Assembly (NCBI RefSeq): GCF_027941955.1
Contig: NZ_CP115960.1
Span: 2,294,001-2,358,000, forward strand
From: Sphingomonas sp. 7/4-4
GTDB lineage: Bacteria > Pseudomonadota > Alphaproteobacteria > Sphingomonadales > Sphingomonadaceae
DNA length: 64,000 bases
Reading direction: 5' to 3'
A program made the position numbers and the translations under genes. Shown in pieces: positions 35,425-49,685 of the stretch. A model generated the notes under the pieces. It ran no database searches. It was not told the origin of the DNA and saw only the letters and a list, made by a program, of their open reading frames with translations. How positions within the stretch are numbered: position 1 is the first letter of the stretch; every line of letters starts with the position of its first letter.

Positions 35425-37218
35425 ATGGTCGAAACCCCAACCGCCGATAGTCCGGCAGAGCCCGATATCAGCCACGTAAATCCCGCCGCGGAGAAGACGT
35501 GGTTCGGGCACCCGCGTCAGCTGGCGCGCATGTTCAGCACCGAGATGTGGGAGCGCTTCGGCTTCTACGGCATGCGGGCGCTGCTGACGCTCTACCTCAC
35601 CCAGCATTTCATGTTCGGCGACCGCGAGGCGACCGGCATCTATGGCGGCTTCACGGCTTTGGTCTATCTGACGCCGCTGGTCGGCGGCTATCTCGCCGAC
35701 CAGTTCCTCGGATCGAAACGCGCAGTGAAGTTCGGCGCGATCGTGATGTCGCTCGGCTATCTGATCCTCTGCTTCGGCGGCCCTACCGCCCAACCGCATG
35801 CCAAGATCGACGGCCAGCGCTACGAGGTGTCGATCGAGAAAGCCGGCGACCGTGAGGTTCGCTACGTGGTCGACGGCACCCGGAAACTCGAGATCAAGGG
35901 CAATGACGACGGCTCGATCGATCTGCTCGAAAACGGCGCGTCGGTGCGCAAGATCGCCAAGGGCGGCTTCGAATCCGACGCCGATCGCAGCCCCTTCTAC
36001 GTGATGATCATGCTGATCGGCCTGTCGATGGTCTCGACCGGCAACGGCTTCTTCAAGCCGAACATCTCGACGATGGTCGGCGAGCTCTACGAGGTCGGCG
36101 ACCGACGACGCGATACCGGCTTCACGATCTTCTACATGGGCATCAACATCGGATCGTTCTTCTCGCAGATCCTTTGTCCGGGCCTGGCGGTGGCGTTCGG
36201 CTGGTGGGCGGGGTTCGGCCTCGCCGCGATCGGCATGATGATCTCGTGGGCGCTGATCCAGTTCAACGGGAACACGCTGGCGGGCTATGGTGAGCCGCCC
36301 GCGCGGCCGGAGGTCGAGCGGCAGCAATGGTTCATCTATGCCGGCGCGCTGCTGATCGTGCCGGTCTTCTACTTCCTCTACGTCAATCTGATGAACTCGC
36401 CCGAGCCCGCGCCGGGATCGGGCATCATCGGCTATGTCGCCTCGCTGCCGCTGATGGGCAAGTTCCTGTTCGGCACCTTCCTGCTCTCGGTCCCCGGCAT
36501 CCTGATCTGGTCGTTCGTCGCGGGCAGCCGCCAGGAATTCCAGATGATGCTCGCGGCGATGACGCTGATCGTCTTCAACGTGGTGTTCTGGACGCTGTTC
36601 GAACAAGCGGGCTCGTCGCTTACGTTGTTCGCCGATCGCAACACCGACCTGTCGGTATTCGGATTGTTCAGCATCACCGCAGGCCAGACGCAGTTCTTCA
36701 ACGCCGCCTTCATCATCCTGCTCGCACCGTTCATGTCGATCATGTGGACCGCACTGGCAAGGCGCGGGCTCGAACCGTCGATTCCGGTCAAGTTCGGGAT
36801 CGCGCTGATCAGCGTGGCGGCGGGCTTCCTGCTGCTCGTATGGGGCGCCACCTATGCCGATGCGGGTTTCCGTGTCGGGATCTGGTGGCTTGCGGGCCTC
36901 TATTTCGTCCACAGCTTCGCCGAGCTCTGCATCTCGCCGGTGGGCCTCTCGATGGTCACCAAGCTGTCGATCGCGCGCGTGGTTGGGCTGATGATGGGCG
37001 TATGGTTCCTGTCGATCTCGGTGGCGCAATATTTCGCCGGGATGATCGCACAGATCGCCAGCGTCGATACCGTCGGCGGTCAGGTGACCAACCTGAAGGT
37101 GAGCCTCGACACCTACCTCGATATGTTCACGCTGATCTCCTATTGGGCTATCGGGCTGGGCGTGCTCCTGCTGCTGCTGAGCTGGCCGCTCAAGCGCTGG
37201 ATGCACGGGGTCACCTAA
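35425..37218 (+). CDS. POT/PTR-family proton-coupled peptide transporter
   Basis: 597 residues, inner membrane, normally 12-14 helices. Family motifs: MWERFGFYGMRALLTLYL (the ExxERF proton-coupling motif), GGYLADQFLGSKRAVKFG, GNGFFKPNISTMVGELY and FYMGINIGSFF. It imports di- and tripeptides. Between the third and fourth helices (about 118-190) there is an inserted soluble, charged beta-rich segment (KIDGQRYEVSIEKAGDREV onward) not present in short POT proteins. The GFA-family gene begins immediately at its stop codon. Confidence 0.93.
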   Translation: MVETPTADSPAEPDISHVNPAAEKTWFGHPRQLARMFSTEMWERFGFYGMRALLTLYLTQHFMFGDREATGIYGGFTALVYLTPLVGGYLADQFLGSKRAVKFGAIVMSLGYLILCFGGPTAQPHAKIDGQRYEVSIEKAGDREVRYVVDGTRKLEIKGNDDGSIDLLENGASVRKIAKGGFESDADRSPFYVMIMLIGLSMVSTGNGFFKPNISTMVGELYEVGDRRRDTGFTIFYMGINIGSFFSQILCPGLAVAFGWWAGFGLAAIGMMISWALIQFNGNTLAGYGEPPARPEVERQQWFIYAGALLIVPVFYFLYVNLMNSPEPAPGSGIIGYVASLPLMGKFLFGTFLLSVPGILIWSFVAGSRQEFQMMLAAMTLIVFNVVFWTLFEQAGSSLTLFADRNTDLSVFGLFSITAGQTQFFNAAFIILLAPFMSIMWTALARRGLEPSIPVKFGIALISVAAGFLLLVWGATYADAGFRVGIWWLAGLYFVHSFAELCISPVGLSMVTKLSIARVVGLMMGVWFLSISVAQYFAGMIAQIASVDTVGGQVTNLKVSLDTYLDMFTLISYWAIGLGVLLLLLSWPLKRWMHGVT

Positions 37219-37626
37219 GTGGAAGCCTCGACCGCCGAAGGCGGCTGCCGGTGCGGCGCGGTGCGGTACCGCGTCACAGGCGAGCCCGCCGCCACCTCGC
37301 ACTGCCATTGCAGCGACTGCCGCCGCATGACCGGCGCGCCGACGCTCGCCTGGGCGATCTTCCCGGAGGACAAGGTGGAGATCGTCGTCGGGGCGATTAC
37401 GGTCCACGAGACTTCGCCGGGCGTCGAATGGGGTTTCTGTGCGCGCTGCGGCTCCACGCTCACCTATCGCCGCGCGACGCGGCCGGGATTGTTCGACGTG
37501 ACCACCGCCACGCTCGACGACCCGGAGCTTTTCCCGCCGCAAAAGGAAATCTGGACGGGCGAGCGGCTGTCATGGATCCGTTCGAACCCGGAGGTCCCGC
37601 ACTTTCCGAGGACCGGTGCGGGCTAG
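37219..37626 (+). CDS. GFA/CENP-V family zinc protein
   Basis: 135 residues. Zinc-binding Cys are in GGCRCGAVRY, SHCHCSDCRRMTG and FCARCGSTLTYR, the full set for the glutathione-dependent formaldehyde-activating (GFA) fold. Despite the family name most members have no proven activity on formaldehyde. It starts at GTG directly after the TAA of the transporter, so it should be translated by re-initiation from the same mRNA. A strong bidirectional terminator follows. Confidence 0.9.
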   Translation: MEASTAEGGCRCGAVRYRVTGEPAATSHCHCSDCRRMTGAPTLAWAIFPEDKVEIVVGAITVHETSPGVEWGFCARCGSTLTYRRATRPGLFDVTTATLDDPELFPPQKEIWTGERLSWIRSNPEVPHFPRTGAG

Positions 37627-37631
37627 ATACG

Positions 37632-37660
37632 AAAAGGGGAGCGTCGCCGTTCCCCTTTTT
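37632..37660. terminator. Bidirectional Rho-independent terminator
   Basis: AAAAGGGGA (37632-37640) and TCCCCTTTTT (37651-37660) form a perfect stem with A-run and T-run on both sides. It serves the convergent GFA gene (+) and M13 peptidase gene (-). Confidence 0.9.
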
Positions 37661-37725
37661 CCAACCGGAACGAGAATCGCCCCGGCATTGCTGCCGGGGC
37701 GATCGCATTTACGCCGGCATCGCGC

Positions 37726-39765
37726 TTACCAGATGTGCACGCGCTGCTCGGGCGCGAGATACAGCGCGTCGCCCGGCTTGACGTCGAACGCCTTGTACCA
37801 GGCATCGACGTTGCGGACGATGCCGTTGACGCGGAACATCGCCGGCGAGTGCGGATCGGTGAGCAATAGCTGGCGCTGCGCGCCCTCGCGCACCTTGGCC
37901 TGCCACGCCTGCGCATAGGACAGGAACAAGCGCTGATCGCCGGTCAGCCCGCCGATCACCTTCGCCTTGCCGTGCTTCGCCTGGTATTTCTGATAGGCCG
38001 CATAGGCCGCCTCGATCCCGCCCAGATCGCCGATATTCTCGCCCAGCGTCAGCGAACCGTTGATCTTGGTGCCGGGGATCGGCTCGAAGTTGTTGTACTG
38101 CGCCGCGAGCGCGGCGGTGCGATCCTTGAAGCCCTTTTTCGCCGCGTCGGTCCACCAATTCTCGAACTTGCCGGTGGGGCCGAACATGCTGCCCTGATCG
38201 TCGAAGCCATGGCCCATCTCGTGGCCGATGATCGCGCCGATCGCGCCATAATTGACCGCCGGATCGGCGTTGGGATCGAAATAAGGCGGCTGGAGGATCG
38301 CGGCCGGGAAGGTGATCTGGTTCGCGAGCGGGCTGTAATAGGCGTTCACTGTCTGCGGAGTCATGTTCCACAGCGTGCGATCGACCGGCTTGGGGAACCG
38401 CTGAAGCTCAAGCTGATGCTGGAATTCGCTCGAGCGCTGCGCGTTGCCGAGAAGATCGGTGCGATCGACCGCGAGTACCGAATAGTCGATATATTTCACC
38501 GGATGGCCGATCCGCGGCTCGAACGCGGCGAGCTTGGCGAGCGCCGCCTTGCGCGTGGCATCGTCCATCCATGTCGAGCCGGTGATCCGCTCCTGATAGG
38601 CGGCACGCAGGTTCTCGATCAGCTCCCCCATCTGCTTTTCGGCCGCGGGCGGGAAATATTTCGCCACGTAGATCGCGCCTACCGCCTCGCCGAGCGCGCC
38701 GTTGGTGAGCTGCACGCCGCGCTTCCAGCGATCGCGCTGCACCTGCACGCCGTTCAATGTCTTCGAATAAAAGCCGAAGCGCGTGTCGTCGAATGCCTTG
38801 GGCAGGAACTGCGCGTGATCGCTGACGAAGCGATAAGCGAGATAGTCCTTCCACGTCTGGAGCGGCGTCGCGACGAGGATCTTGCCCATCGCCGATACCG
38901 CGGTGTTCTGCGTCATCAGCACCGTCGGCGACGAATCGAGCCCGGCCGTCTTGAGCATCAGCGCCCAGTCGAACTCGGGCGCCTTCGCTTCGAGCCCGGC
39001 GAGCGGCTGCGGATCGTTCAATTTGGCGATGTCACGGCTCTGCTCGGGCGACCATTGCTGCTTCGCCATCGCGGTTTCGAGCGCGACGATCGCGTCGGCC
39101 TTCGCGCTCGCATCGGCAATGCCGGCCAGCTCCTGGATCTTCTGGACATAGGCACGATAGGCGGTGCGGAACGCGACGTATTTCTCGCCCTCCAGCAGAT
39201 AATAATCGCGCGGCATGCCGAGGCCGCCCTGACCGGTGACGGCGGTGTAGCGCGTCGGATCGGCGAGGTCGGGGATCACGTCCAGCTCGACCGGCGAGGC
39301 ATAGCCGACGCTCGCGAACAACACCTGCAGGCCCGCCAGATCCTTCACCGCGGCGATGCGGCCGAGATAGGGCTTGAGCGGTGCGGTGCCTCGCGCCTCG
39401 ACGCCCGCCTCGTCCATCCAGCTGGCGTAGAAGTCGCCGACCTGCTTGCCGGTCGCGCCATAAGTGGCGGGGTTCTTCGCCATGTCGTCGAGGATCGCAC
39501 GGACATTCGCCTCGGCCTCGACGGTCAGCAGCACCCCATAGCCCGCCGAAGCGCGGTCGGCGGCGATCTCGGTGCGCTCGTTCCAGCCGCCATTGGCGAA
39601 GGTCCAGAAGTCATCGCCCGGCTTCACGCCTGCCTTTTGCGCGGTGAGGTCGACGCCAAATGCGCCGTATTTCGCCGTGCCCTGCGTCGATTGGGTGAAC
39701 GCCGGTCCTGTCATCACCACCAGCGCCGCGCCTGCGCCCAGACGCGCCAAAGCCTTGATCTTCAT
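37726..39765 (-). CDS. M13-family (neprilysin-type) zinc metallopeptidase
   Basis: 679 residues from ATG 39765. A signal peptide ([18 protein letters not shown], cleavage near AFTQ) sends it to the periplasm. The catalytic domain has the zinc motif HEMGH in IGAIIGHEMGHGFDDQGS, the third ligand in GENIGDLGG, and the NAYYSP substrate-binding segment typical of M13. The C-terminus ends RVHIW, matching the conserved family ending. These enzymes cut oligopeptides on the amino side of hydrophobic residues. The peptide transporter next door hints at a peptide-use role, which is inference. Confidence 0.95.
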   Translation of the reverse strand: MKIKALARLGAGAALVVMTGPAFTQSTQGTAKYGAFGVDLTAQKAGVKPGDDFWTFANGGWNERTEIAADRASAGYGVLLTVEAEANVRAILDDMAKNPATYGATGKQVGDFYASWMDEAGVEARGTAPLKPYLGRIAAVKDLAGLQVLFASVGYASPVELDVIPDLADPTRYTAVTGQGGLGMPRDYYLLEGEKYVAFRTAYRAYVQKIQELAGIADASAKADAIVALETAMAKQQWSPEQSRDIAKLNDPQPLAGLEAKAPEFDWALMLKTAGLDSSPTVLMTQNTAVSAMGKILVATPLQTWKDYLAYRFVSDHAQFLPKAFDDTRFGFYSKTLNGVQVQRDRWKRGVQLTNGALGEAVGAIYVAKYFPPAAEKQMGELIENLRAAYQERITGSTWMDDATRKAALAKLAAFEPRIGHPVKYIDYSVLAVDRTDLLGNAQRSSEFQHQLELQRFPKPVDRTLWNMTPQTVNAYYSPLANQITFPAAILQPPYFDPNADPAVNYGAIGAIIGHEMGHGFDDQGSMFGPTGKFENWWTDAAKKGFKDRTAALAAQYNNFEPIPGTKINGSLTLGENIGDLGGIEAAYAAYQKYQAKHGKAKVIGGLTGDQRLFLSYAQAWQAKVREGAQRQLLLTDPHSPAMFRVNGIVRNVDAWYKAFDVKPGDALYLAPEQRVHIW

Positions 39766-39838
39766 CAGATAATCCCCCGGTATCAGGTGTATTATGCGAG
39801 GGTAACGCCGCACCGGGGCTCGCGCAACGGGCAAATCA

Positions 39839-41779
<1,941 letters not shown>

Positions 41780-41949
41780 GGGGCCGCTCCTGGCTGATAT
41801 GTCCGGCTCTCCTTGTCCCCAAGCAACCCCGCCGCGCAAGCCGCAGATTCCGTTACGACACCGCTCCGAGCCGCAGTTTTGACGGGGCTGCGACAAACTG
41901 CGACATAATTTCGGTGGAACCGATTGCCGCCGCCAGCCATCTTGCCCGA

Positions 41950-43440
41950 ATGGCACGACGCCCAATCGCCTTCATGCTTGTCTTCGCGCTCCCGCTCGCC
42001 GCCTGCGCAGTGGGTCCCGATTATCGCCCGCGCACCGCGCCCGAGCTCGGCGTGCCCGACACCTACTCCGTGCCCGCCGACCAGCGCGCCCGCGAGGATC
42101 TGGTCCGCTGGTGGGAGAAGTTCGACGATCCGCAGCTCGCCGCGATCGTCCAGCGCGCGCAGGCCGCGAACCTCGACATCGCCCAGTCGGTGACCCGGCT
42201 TCGCCAGGCGCGCGAATCGCTGATCCAGCAGCGCGCCTCGCTGTTCCCCAGCGTCAGCGCCTCGGCCGGCGCGTCGCGCAGCGAATCGCTCCGTGGCGGC
42301 ACGACCACCACCACGCTCCCCGACGGCAGCGTCACCTCCTTCTCGACCGGCGGCCGCAACAGCTTCTCGCTGGGCGCCGATGCCAATTATCAAGTCGACC
42401 TGTTCGGTGGCGTGCGTCGCGGCGTCGAATCGGCGCGTGCCGGTTATGAAGCGGCGGGCTTCGATTATGCGACGGTCCTGATCTCGATCGAGGCTGAGAC
42501 CGCACGCAACTATGTCCTCGCGCGTGCCGCGCAGGCGCAGCTCGCCAATGCGCGCCAGTCGCTCGCGCTGCAGGACGACAATCTCCAGATCGCGCAATGG
42601 CGCGTGCAGGCGGGACTGGTCTCGACGATCGATCAGGAACAGGCGCGTGCGTCGCGTGCGCAGACCGCGGCGTCGATCCCCAGTCTCGAAGCCAGCTACA
42701 ACGGCTTCGTCTCGCGGCTTGGCGTGCTCACCGGCCAGGCGCCGGGCGCGCTCAAGGCCGAGCTCGAAGCCGTGAAGCCGATCCCGCGCGGCCCCGCGAG
42801 CGTCGCCGCCGGCATCCCGGCCGAGACGCTGCGCCAGCGCCCCGACGTTCGCTCGGCCGAGCGCAACCTCGCCTCGGCGACGGCGCAGATCGGCGTCGCG
42901 ACGGCGCAGCTTTATCCCTCGCTCGGCATCGGCGGCAGCATCGATGCCGGATCGAGCGCGCTGAGCTCGATCTTCGACGTGATCACCGGCCGGCTCTTCG
43001 GCAATATCGCCCAGACGATCTTCGATGCCGGCCGCACGCGCAGCCAGGTACGCTCGGCGCAGGCCGCCGCGGACGGCGCGTTCCTTTCGTACAAGCAGAC
43101 CGTGCTCACGGCGCTGGAGGATATCGAGAATTCGATCGTCGCGCTGCAGGCGGCGCAGCGGCGCGAGGCCGAGTTCCGCATCGCGCTCGAGGCCGCGAAC
43201 AACCAGGCGATCCTCGCGCGCATGCAATATCGCTCGGGCCTCACCGATTTCACGACGCTCAACCAGGCCGAGGCATCGCTGCTCTCGGCACAGAACGGCC
43301 TGGTGGGCGCGCAATCCGATCAATCGACGGCGCTGATCCAGCTCTATCTGTCGCTCGGCGGCGGCTGGGACAGCAATGTCACACCCGAGGCTCCGGCGCG
43401 GACCTCGACGACCACAGGCGGCACCGCGGATGGCAACTGA
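41950..43440 (+). CDS. Outer-membrane efflux channel lipoprotein (NodT/OprM type)
   Basis: 496 residues from ATG 41950. Lipoprotein signal with lipobox LAAC ([18 protein letters not shown]), the standard GPDY start of mature RND-type outer-membrane factors. Two OEP repeats follow, with long coiled coils ([40 protein letters not shown]). It would trimerise as a TolC-like tunnel. The next gene starts before its stop (11-bp overlap), so this is gene 1 of a four-gene export operon. A GTG at 41914 would add 12 residues before the signal. Confidence 0.92.
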   Translation: MARRPIAFMLVFALPLAACAVGPDYRPRTAPELGVPDTYSVPADQRAREDLVRWWEKFDDPQLAAIVQRAQAANLDIAQSVTRLRQARESLIQQRASLFPSVSASAGASRSESLRGGTTTTTLPDGSVTSFSTGGRNSFSLGADANYQVDLFGGVRRGVESARAGYEAAGFDYATVLISIEAETARNYVLARAAQAQLANARQSLALQDDNLQIAQWRVQAGLVSTIDQEQARASRAQTAASIPSLEASYNGFVSRLGVLTGQAPGALKAELEAVKPIPRGPASVAAGIPAETLRQRPDVRSAERNLASATAQIGVATAQLYPSLGIGGSIDAGSSALSSIFDVITGRLFGNIAQTIFDAGRTRSQVRSAQAAADGAFLSYKQTVLTALEDIENSIVALQAAQRREAEFRIALEAANNQAILARMQYRSGLTDFTTLNQAEASLLSAQNGLVGAQSDQSTALIQLYLSLGGGWDSNVTPEAPARTSTTTGGTADGN

Positions 43441-44861
43441 TCCCAACAAGAATCTCGACGAGTTCCTCGGCACGCCCGCCCGGCCGTGGTGGCGGCGTTG
43501 GCTCAAATGGATCATCGTGGGCGCCGTCGTCCTCCTCGCCGTGCTGGCGCTGTCGCGCTTCTTCTTCGGCGGTGCGACCGCCACCCAATATTCGACCGAG
43601 GAGGCAGCACGCGGCAATCTGACCGTCACTGTCTCCGCCACCGGCAAGCTCGCCCCGACCAACCAGGTGCAAGTCGGCTCCGAGCTTTCGGGCCTCGTCG
43701 AGACGGTCAGCGTCGATGTCAACGATCGCGTCATCAAGGGCCAGCCGCTTGCAGTGCTCGACACTTCGCGCCTCGACGATTCGATCTCCCAGAGCCAGGC
43801 GGCACTCAACGCCAATCTCGCCCAGGTATCGCAGGCGCAGGCCACCGTCGCCGAATCGCGTGCGCAGCTCCAGCGGCTCGAGGAGGTCAGCCGCCTGTCG
43901 GGCGGGCGCGTTCCCGCCAAGGTCGAGATGGAGCAGGCGCGCGCCGCTGCCGCCCGCGCGGTCGCGGCGGTCAAGGTGGCCGAGGCCAATGTCGTCTCCG
44001 CTCGCGCGGCGCTGTCGTCGAACCAGACGCAGCGTTTCAAGGCAGTGATCCGCTCGCCGGTGAACGGCGTCGTGCTCGCCCGCCAGATCGACGCGGGCCA
44101 GACCGTCGCCTCCTCGTTCAACACGCCGACCTTGTTCGTGATCGCCGAAGATCTGTCGGCGATGGAATTGCAGGTCGCGATCGACGAGGCCGATGTCGGC
44201 TCGGTCAAGCAGGGCCAGCTGGCGAGCTTCACGGTCGATGCCTTCCCGGGCAAGACCTTCCCCGCGACGATCACCCGCGTCGATCTCGGCTCGAACCTCT
44301 CGGCGCAGTCGGCGACGAGCTCGAGCACGAGCAGCACGACCACCCAGTCGCAGGTCGTCTCTTATGCCGCGACGCTGAGCGTGGCCAATGCCGACCAGCA
44401 GCTTCGCCCCGGCATGACCGCGACCGCCGAGATCATCACCAAGGCCAGACCCAACGTGCTGCTCGTTCCCAATGCGGCACTGCGCTTCCGCCCCGGCGCG
44501 GGCGGCGGTCAGGGCGCGAGCGGCGGACAGGGCGGCATCGCCGGTGCGCTCGTGCCGCGCGGTCGCCGCGGGGGTGCCGGCGGCGGCGCGCAGAAATCCG
44601 CGACGATGAGCCGAGGTGCGCAGCAGACCGTCTATATCCTCGGCGCGGACGGCCAGCCCCAACCAGTGCAAGTCACCACCGGCGACACCGACGGCACCGT
44701 CACCGAAGTTACCGGCGGCGATTTGAAGCCGGGCATGAAGGTGATCACCGGCCAGCTCGCCGAAGGCGGTGCCAGCCAGCGGCGTCAGGGATCCGGACAG
44801 CGGCGCCAGGGCGGCCGCAGCGGCGGGCAAGGCGGTGCGCAGGGTGGCGCGGGAGGCCAAA

Positions 44862-44875
<14 letters not shown>
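43430..44875 (+). CDS. MacA-type periplasmic adaptor with Gly/Gln-rich tail
   Basis: 481 residues. One N-terminal membrane anchor (about 27-45), then lipoyl/barrel-sandwich halves (LTVTVSATGKLAPTNQVQVG and SPVNGVVLARQIDAGQTVAS) around a coiled-coil hairpin (about 120-200), then beta-barrel and MP domains. Two low-complexity stretches stand out: a Gly-rich insert (GAGGGQGASGGQGGIAGA) and a C-terminal tail made of Gln, Gly, Arg and Ser (SQRRQGSGQRRQGGRS onward). It links the MacB-type ABC pump to the outer-membrane channel. It overlaps both flanking genes (11 bp and 14 bp). Confidence 0.92.
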
Positions 44876-46779
<1,904 letters not shown>

Positions 46780-46784
46780 GCCGG

Positions 46785-47378
46785 CTACTTCCCGTCAGTC
46801 TCCAGTCCGTAGAGCTGGCGCAGTTCCTCCAGATCCGCCCGGGTATCGACATCGGCCAGCTCGGCCGGGCTGGTCACGACATGGTGCCCGCGCCGGATCA
46901 GCTTCCGGGCGCCTTCGTCGCCCTCGAGATCAAGCAATTGGTCGAACAAATGGCTGCCGAACAATGCCGGCGGGCAGGGCTGCGCGCCGTTGCTCGACGC
47001 AACGACCGTGTCGAGCCCGTCGGTCGCATCGAACAGGCGGTAGATATGCGCTGCGGTCACACGCGGCATGTCCGCCAGCGCCACCAGCACTGCATCGGCC
47101 CCTGCCGCCTTCGCGACCATGACTCCGTGGCACAGCGAGCGCGCCTGACCGAGCGACGGATCGGGATTCTCCTCCACGCGATAGCCCAAAGCCGCGAAAT
47201 CGAGGCTGGTGTCCGAAACCACTGCGATCCGCGTCAGGAAGGGCACATTCTCGAGCGCAGTCACGACATGATAAGCGAGCGGCTTGTCGAGGAACGGCTC
47301 GGCGAGCTTGTCGCCGTCGAAGCGGCGCGAGCGCCCCGCGGCGAGCAGCACCAGGGCGGTCCGTTCAGGCGTCAGCAT
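46785..47378 (-). CDS. MobA-like NTP transferase (molybdenum cofactor cytidylyl/guanylyltransferase family)
   Basis: 197 residues. The nucleotide-binding start VLLAAGRSRRFDGDKLAEPF is typical of MocA/MobA proteins, with LVALADMPRVTAAHIYRLF for the metal-binding Asp and DTRADLEELRQL at the end. MocA attaches CMP to molybdopterin for xanthine-dehydrogenase-family enzymes. Its pairing with XdhC (14-bp overlap) supports that role. No molybdenum enzyme gene is present in this window. Confidence 0.88.
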   Translation of the reverse strand: MLTPERTALVLLAAGRSRRFDGDKLAEPFLDKPLAYHVVTALENVPFLTRIAVVSDTSLDFAALGYRVEENPDPSLGQARSLCHGVMVAKAAGADAVLVALADMPRVTAAHIYRLFDATDGLDTVVASSNGAQPCPPALFGSHLFDQLLDLEGDEGARKLIRRGHHVVTSPAELADVDTRADLEELRQLYGLETDGK

Positions 47379-48277
47379 GGAAACTCCTCACCATTGCGGC
47401 GGCGATCGACAGCGCAATCTCGGCGGGCCCGATGCTGCCGATATCGATCCCGGCGGGGCCGTCGATCCGGGCAAGATCGGCCTCGTCCACTCCGGCAGCC
47501 GTCAGCCGCTCCAGCCGCGCCGCATGGCTTCGGCGCGAGCCCAATGCGGCGACATAGCCGGTCGGATGCGCGAGCGCGGCGATCAGTGCCGGATCGTCGA
47601 TCTTGGGATCGTGGCTGAGCGTCACCACTGCTGTGGCGCGATCGGGCTTCAGCGCGGTCACGGCCTCGTCGGGCCAGCGGTCGTCGAGCGTCACGCCGGG
47701 GAAACGCTCGGGCGTCAGAAATCTCCTCGCGGATCGATTACTTGCGTAACGATTCCGAGTTCGCGCGCCAGCCCCGCCAGCCGCTGCGCGATCTGGACGG
47801 CGCCGACGATCACCAGGCGGCGCGGCGGATCGTAGCGATTGACGAAATCGCCCGCCGATCCGGGCACGCTGCGCCCCGTGGCGAAATCGGTGGCCAGGTC
47901 GAAACTGGTGCCGTTCGCGCGGGCGCCCTCGATCGCCTCGAACAGCTGCGGATCGAATCCCTCCGCCGAAACCGGCTGGACGAGCACCGAAATCTCGCCG
48001 CCGCACGGCAGCCCGACCTCCCACGCCGCGGGTCTGCGACGCCATAGGTCTTCACTGTGGCGCGCGCGCCGGCGATGACGTCCTCGGCGGTCGCCAATAT
48101 GTCGTTCTCGACGCAGCCGCCCGAGACCGAGCCTTCGAAGCGGCCGTCGTCGCGCACCAGCATGTGGCTGCCGCGCGGCCGCGGCGCCGAGCCCCAGGTC
48201 GAGACCACGGTGGCGATCGCCATCCGGCTTCCCTTCCAGGCACGCGCGGCTGCCAGCACGCTGTCATTTTCCGCCAT
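47365..48277 (-). CDS. XdhC/CoxI-family maturation protein, two frameshifts
   Basis: About 304 residues after correction. The XdhC_CoxI domain (VVSTWGSAPRPRGSHMLVR, EGSVSGGCVENDIL) is followed by an XdhC C-terminal Rossmann domain (VIVGAVQIAQRLAGLARELG, ALGSRRSHAARLERL). XdhC inserts the sulfurated molybdenum cofactor into xanthine dehydrogenase-type apoenzymes. The frame is lost at about 48026 (GG should be GGG on the minus strand) and at about 47718 (TTCTGACG should be TTCCTGACG). Both corrections rejoin conserved sequence exactly. The ATG at 48277 faces the GDPD gene. Confidence 0.85.
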
Positions 48278-48329
48278 GGTCTCGCTTCCGTCACAACCGT
48301 CCGATAACGCCTGGCGCGTGGAAAGTTTC

Positions 48330-49396
48330 GTGGCAAGATCATTGGCGTTCGCGGCATTGCTGCTGGCGCAGGGCTGTGTCGGCGTGCAGGAAAGCGCCAT
48401 GGCAAACCGGCCCATCGTCATCGCGCATCGCGGCGCCAGCGGCGAACGCCCCGAGCACACATTGCTTTCGTACAGCCTCGCGATCGAGCAAGGCGCCGAT
48501 TTCATCGAGCCCGACCTGGTTCCCACGAAGGACGGCGTGCTCGTCGCGCGGCACGAGAATGAGATTTCGGGCACGACCGACGTGGCCGCGCATCCGGAAT
48601 TCGCGGCACGCAAGGCGACGAAGACGATCGACGGCGCACCGGTGACCGGCTGGTTCACCGAGGATTTCACGCTCGCCGAATTGAAGACGCTCCGCGCGAA
48701 GGAACGCCTGCCCCAGCTCCGCCCCGGCAACACGCGCTATGACGGTCAGGCCGAGATCCCGACGCTCGACGAGATCATCACGCTCGCAAAGCGGGCGTCG
48801 CGCGAGTCCGGCCGCACGATCGGCATCTATCCCGAAACCAAGCATCCGAGCTATTTCGCCTCGATCGGCCTCCCGCTCGAGCAACGGCTGGTGACGAAGC
48901 TGCGCGAAGCGGGGTGGGATCGCGCCGACGCGCCAGTCTTCATCCAGTCGTTCGAAGTCGCTAATCTCAGGAAGCTGAAGGGCATGACTCGCGTGCCGCT
49001 CATCCAGTTGATGGCCGCGAGCGGCGGCCCCGCCGACGGCGCCGAGCCGAGCTATGCCGCGATGGCGACGCCCGAGGGGCTCGCGCGCGTGGCGCAATAT
49101 GCCACGGGGATCGGACCCGAACGGACGATGATCCAGCCGGCATCGGGCGCCGCCACCAGCCTCGTCACCGATGCGCATGCCGCGGGGCTAAAGGTGCACC
49201 CCTGGACCTTCCGCGCCGAGAATTTTTCCTGCTCCCTGCCTGGCGGACGGCCGGCGGTCCCGCCGAACATGGTCGGCTCGCCGGGGAAATCGGGTATTTC
49301 ATCGGACTTGGCGTGGACGGGATATTCAGCGATTACCCATATATAGCGGTGTCAGCGCGTGCGTCGGCTTCCGCTTCGCCCGCCAAACCAAGGTAA
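48330..49396 (+). CDS. Glycerophosphodiester phosphodiesterase lipoprotein, one frameshift near the C-terminus
   Basis: About 355 residues after correction. A lipoprotein-like signal (ARSLAFAALLLAQGC) precedes the GDPD barrel: IVIAHRGASGERPEHT with catalytic His and Glu, DFIEPDLVPTKDGVLVARHE with the second His, and later IGIYPETKHPSYF. It releases glycerol-3-phosphate from glycerophosphodiesters in the periplasm. At 49223-49227 five T should be six; correction gives ENFFLLPAWR and ends the protein at 49396, five bases before the next gene. The start is uncertain (GTG 48318 or 48330, or ATG 48276). Confidence 0.87.
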
Positions 49397-49400
49397 GACC

Positions 49401-49685
49401 ATGCGTAAGTTGCTCCTCCCGATCGTCGCCCTGCTGCCTCTGCTCTCGGGCGGCTGCGTCGCCAAGACCGCGTGGAACGTCGCCACGCTGCCGGTCAAGG
49501 CAGGCAGCCAGGCAGTCGACTGGACCACGACCAGCCAGGAAGAATCGGACCGCAACTACGGCAAGAAGATGCGCGAGAAGGAAGCCCAGGAGGGCAAGGA
49601 GCGCCGCAAGCGCGAGAAGGAATGCAAGAAGAACCCCGACAATTGCCAGGCCTATGACGGCTATCGCGCCTCGGATCCCGACTGA
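49401..49685 (+). CDS. Small lipoprotein with Lys/Glu-rich tail
   Basis: 94 residues from ATG 49401. Lipobox LSGGC after MRKLLLPIVALLPL. The short mature chain has NVATLPVKAGSQAVDWTT and then a very charged helix (KKMREKEAQEGKERRKREKE), and ends with two more Cys within CKKNPDNCQAYDGYR. Such proteins are common in sphingomonads without known function. It starts just after the corrected end of the GDPD gene. Confidence 0.75.
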   Translation: MRKLLLPIVALLPLLSGGCVAKTAWNVATLPVKAGSQAVDWTTTSQEESDRNYGKKMREKEAQEGKERRKREKECKKNPDNCQAYDGYRASDPD

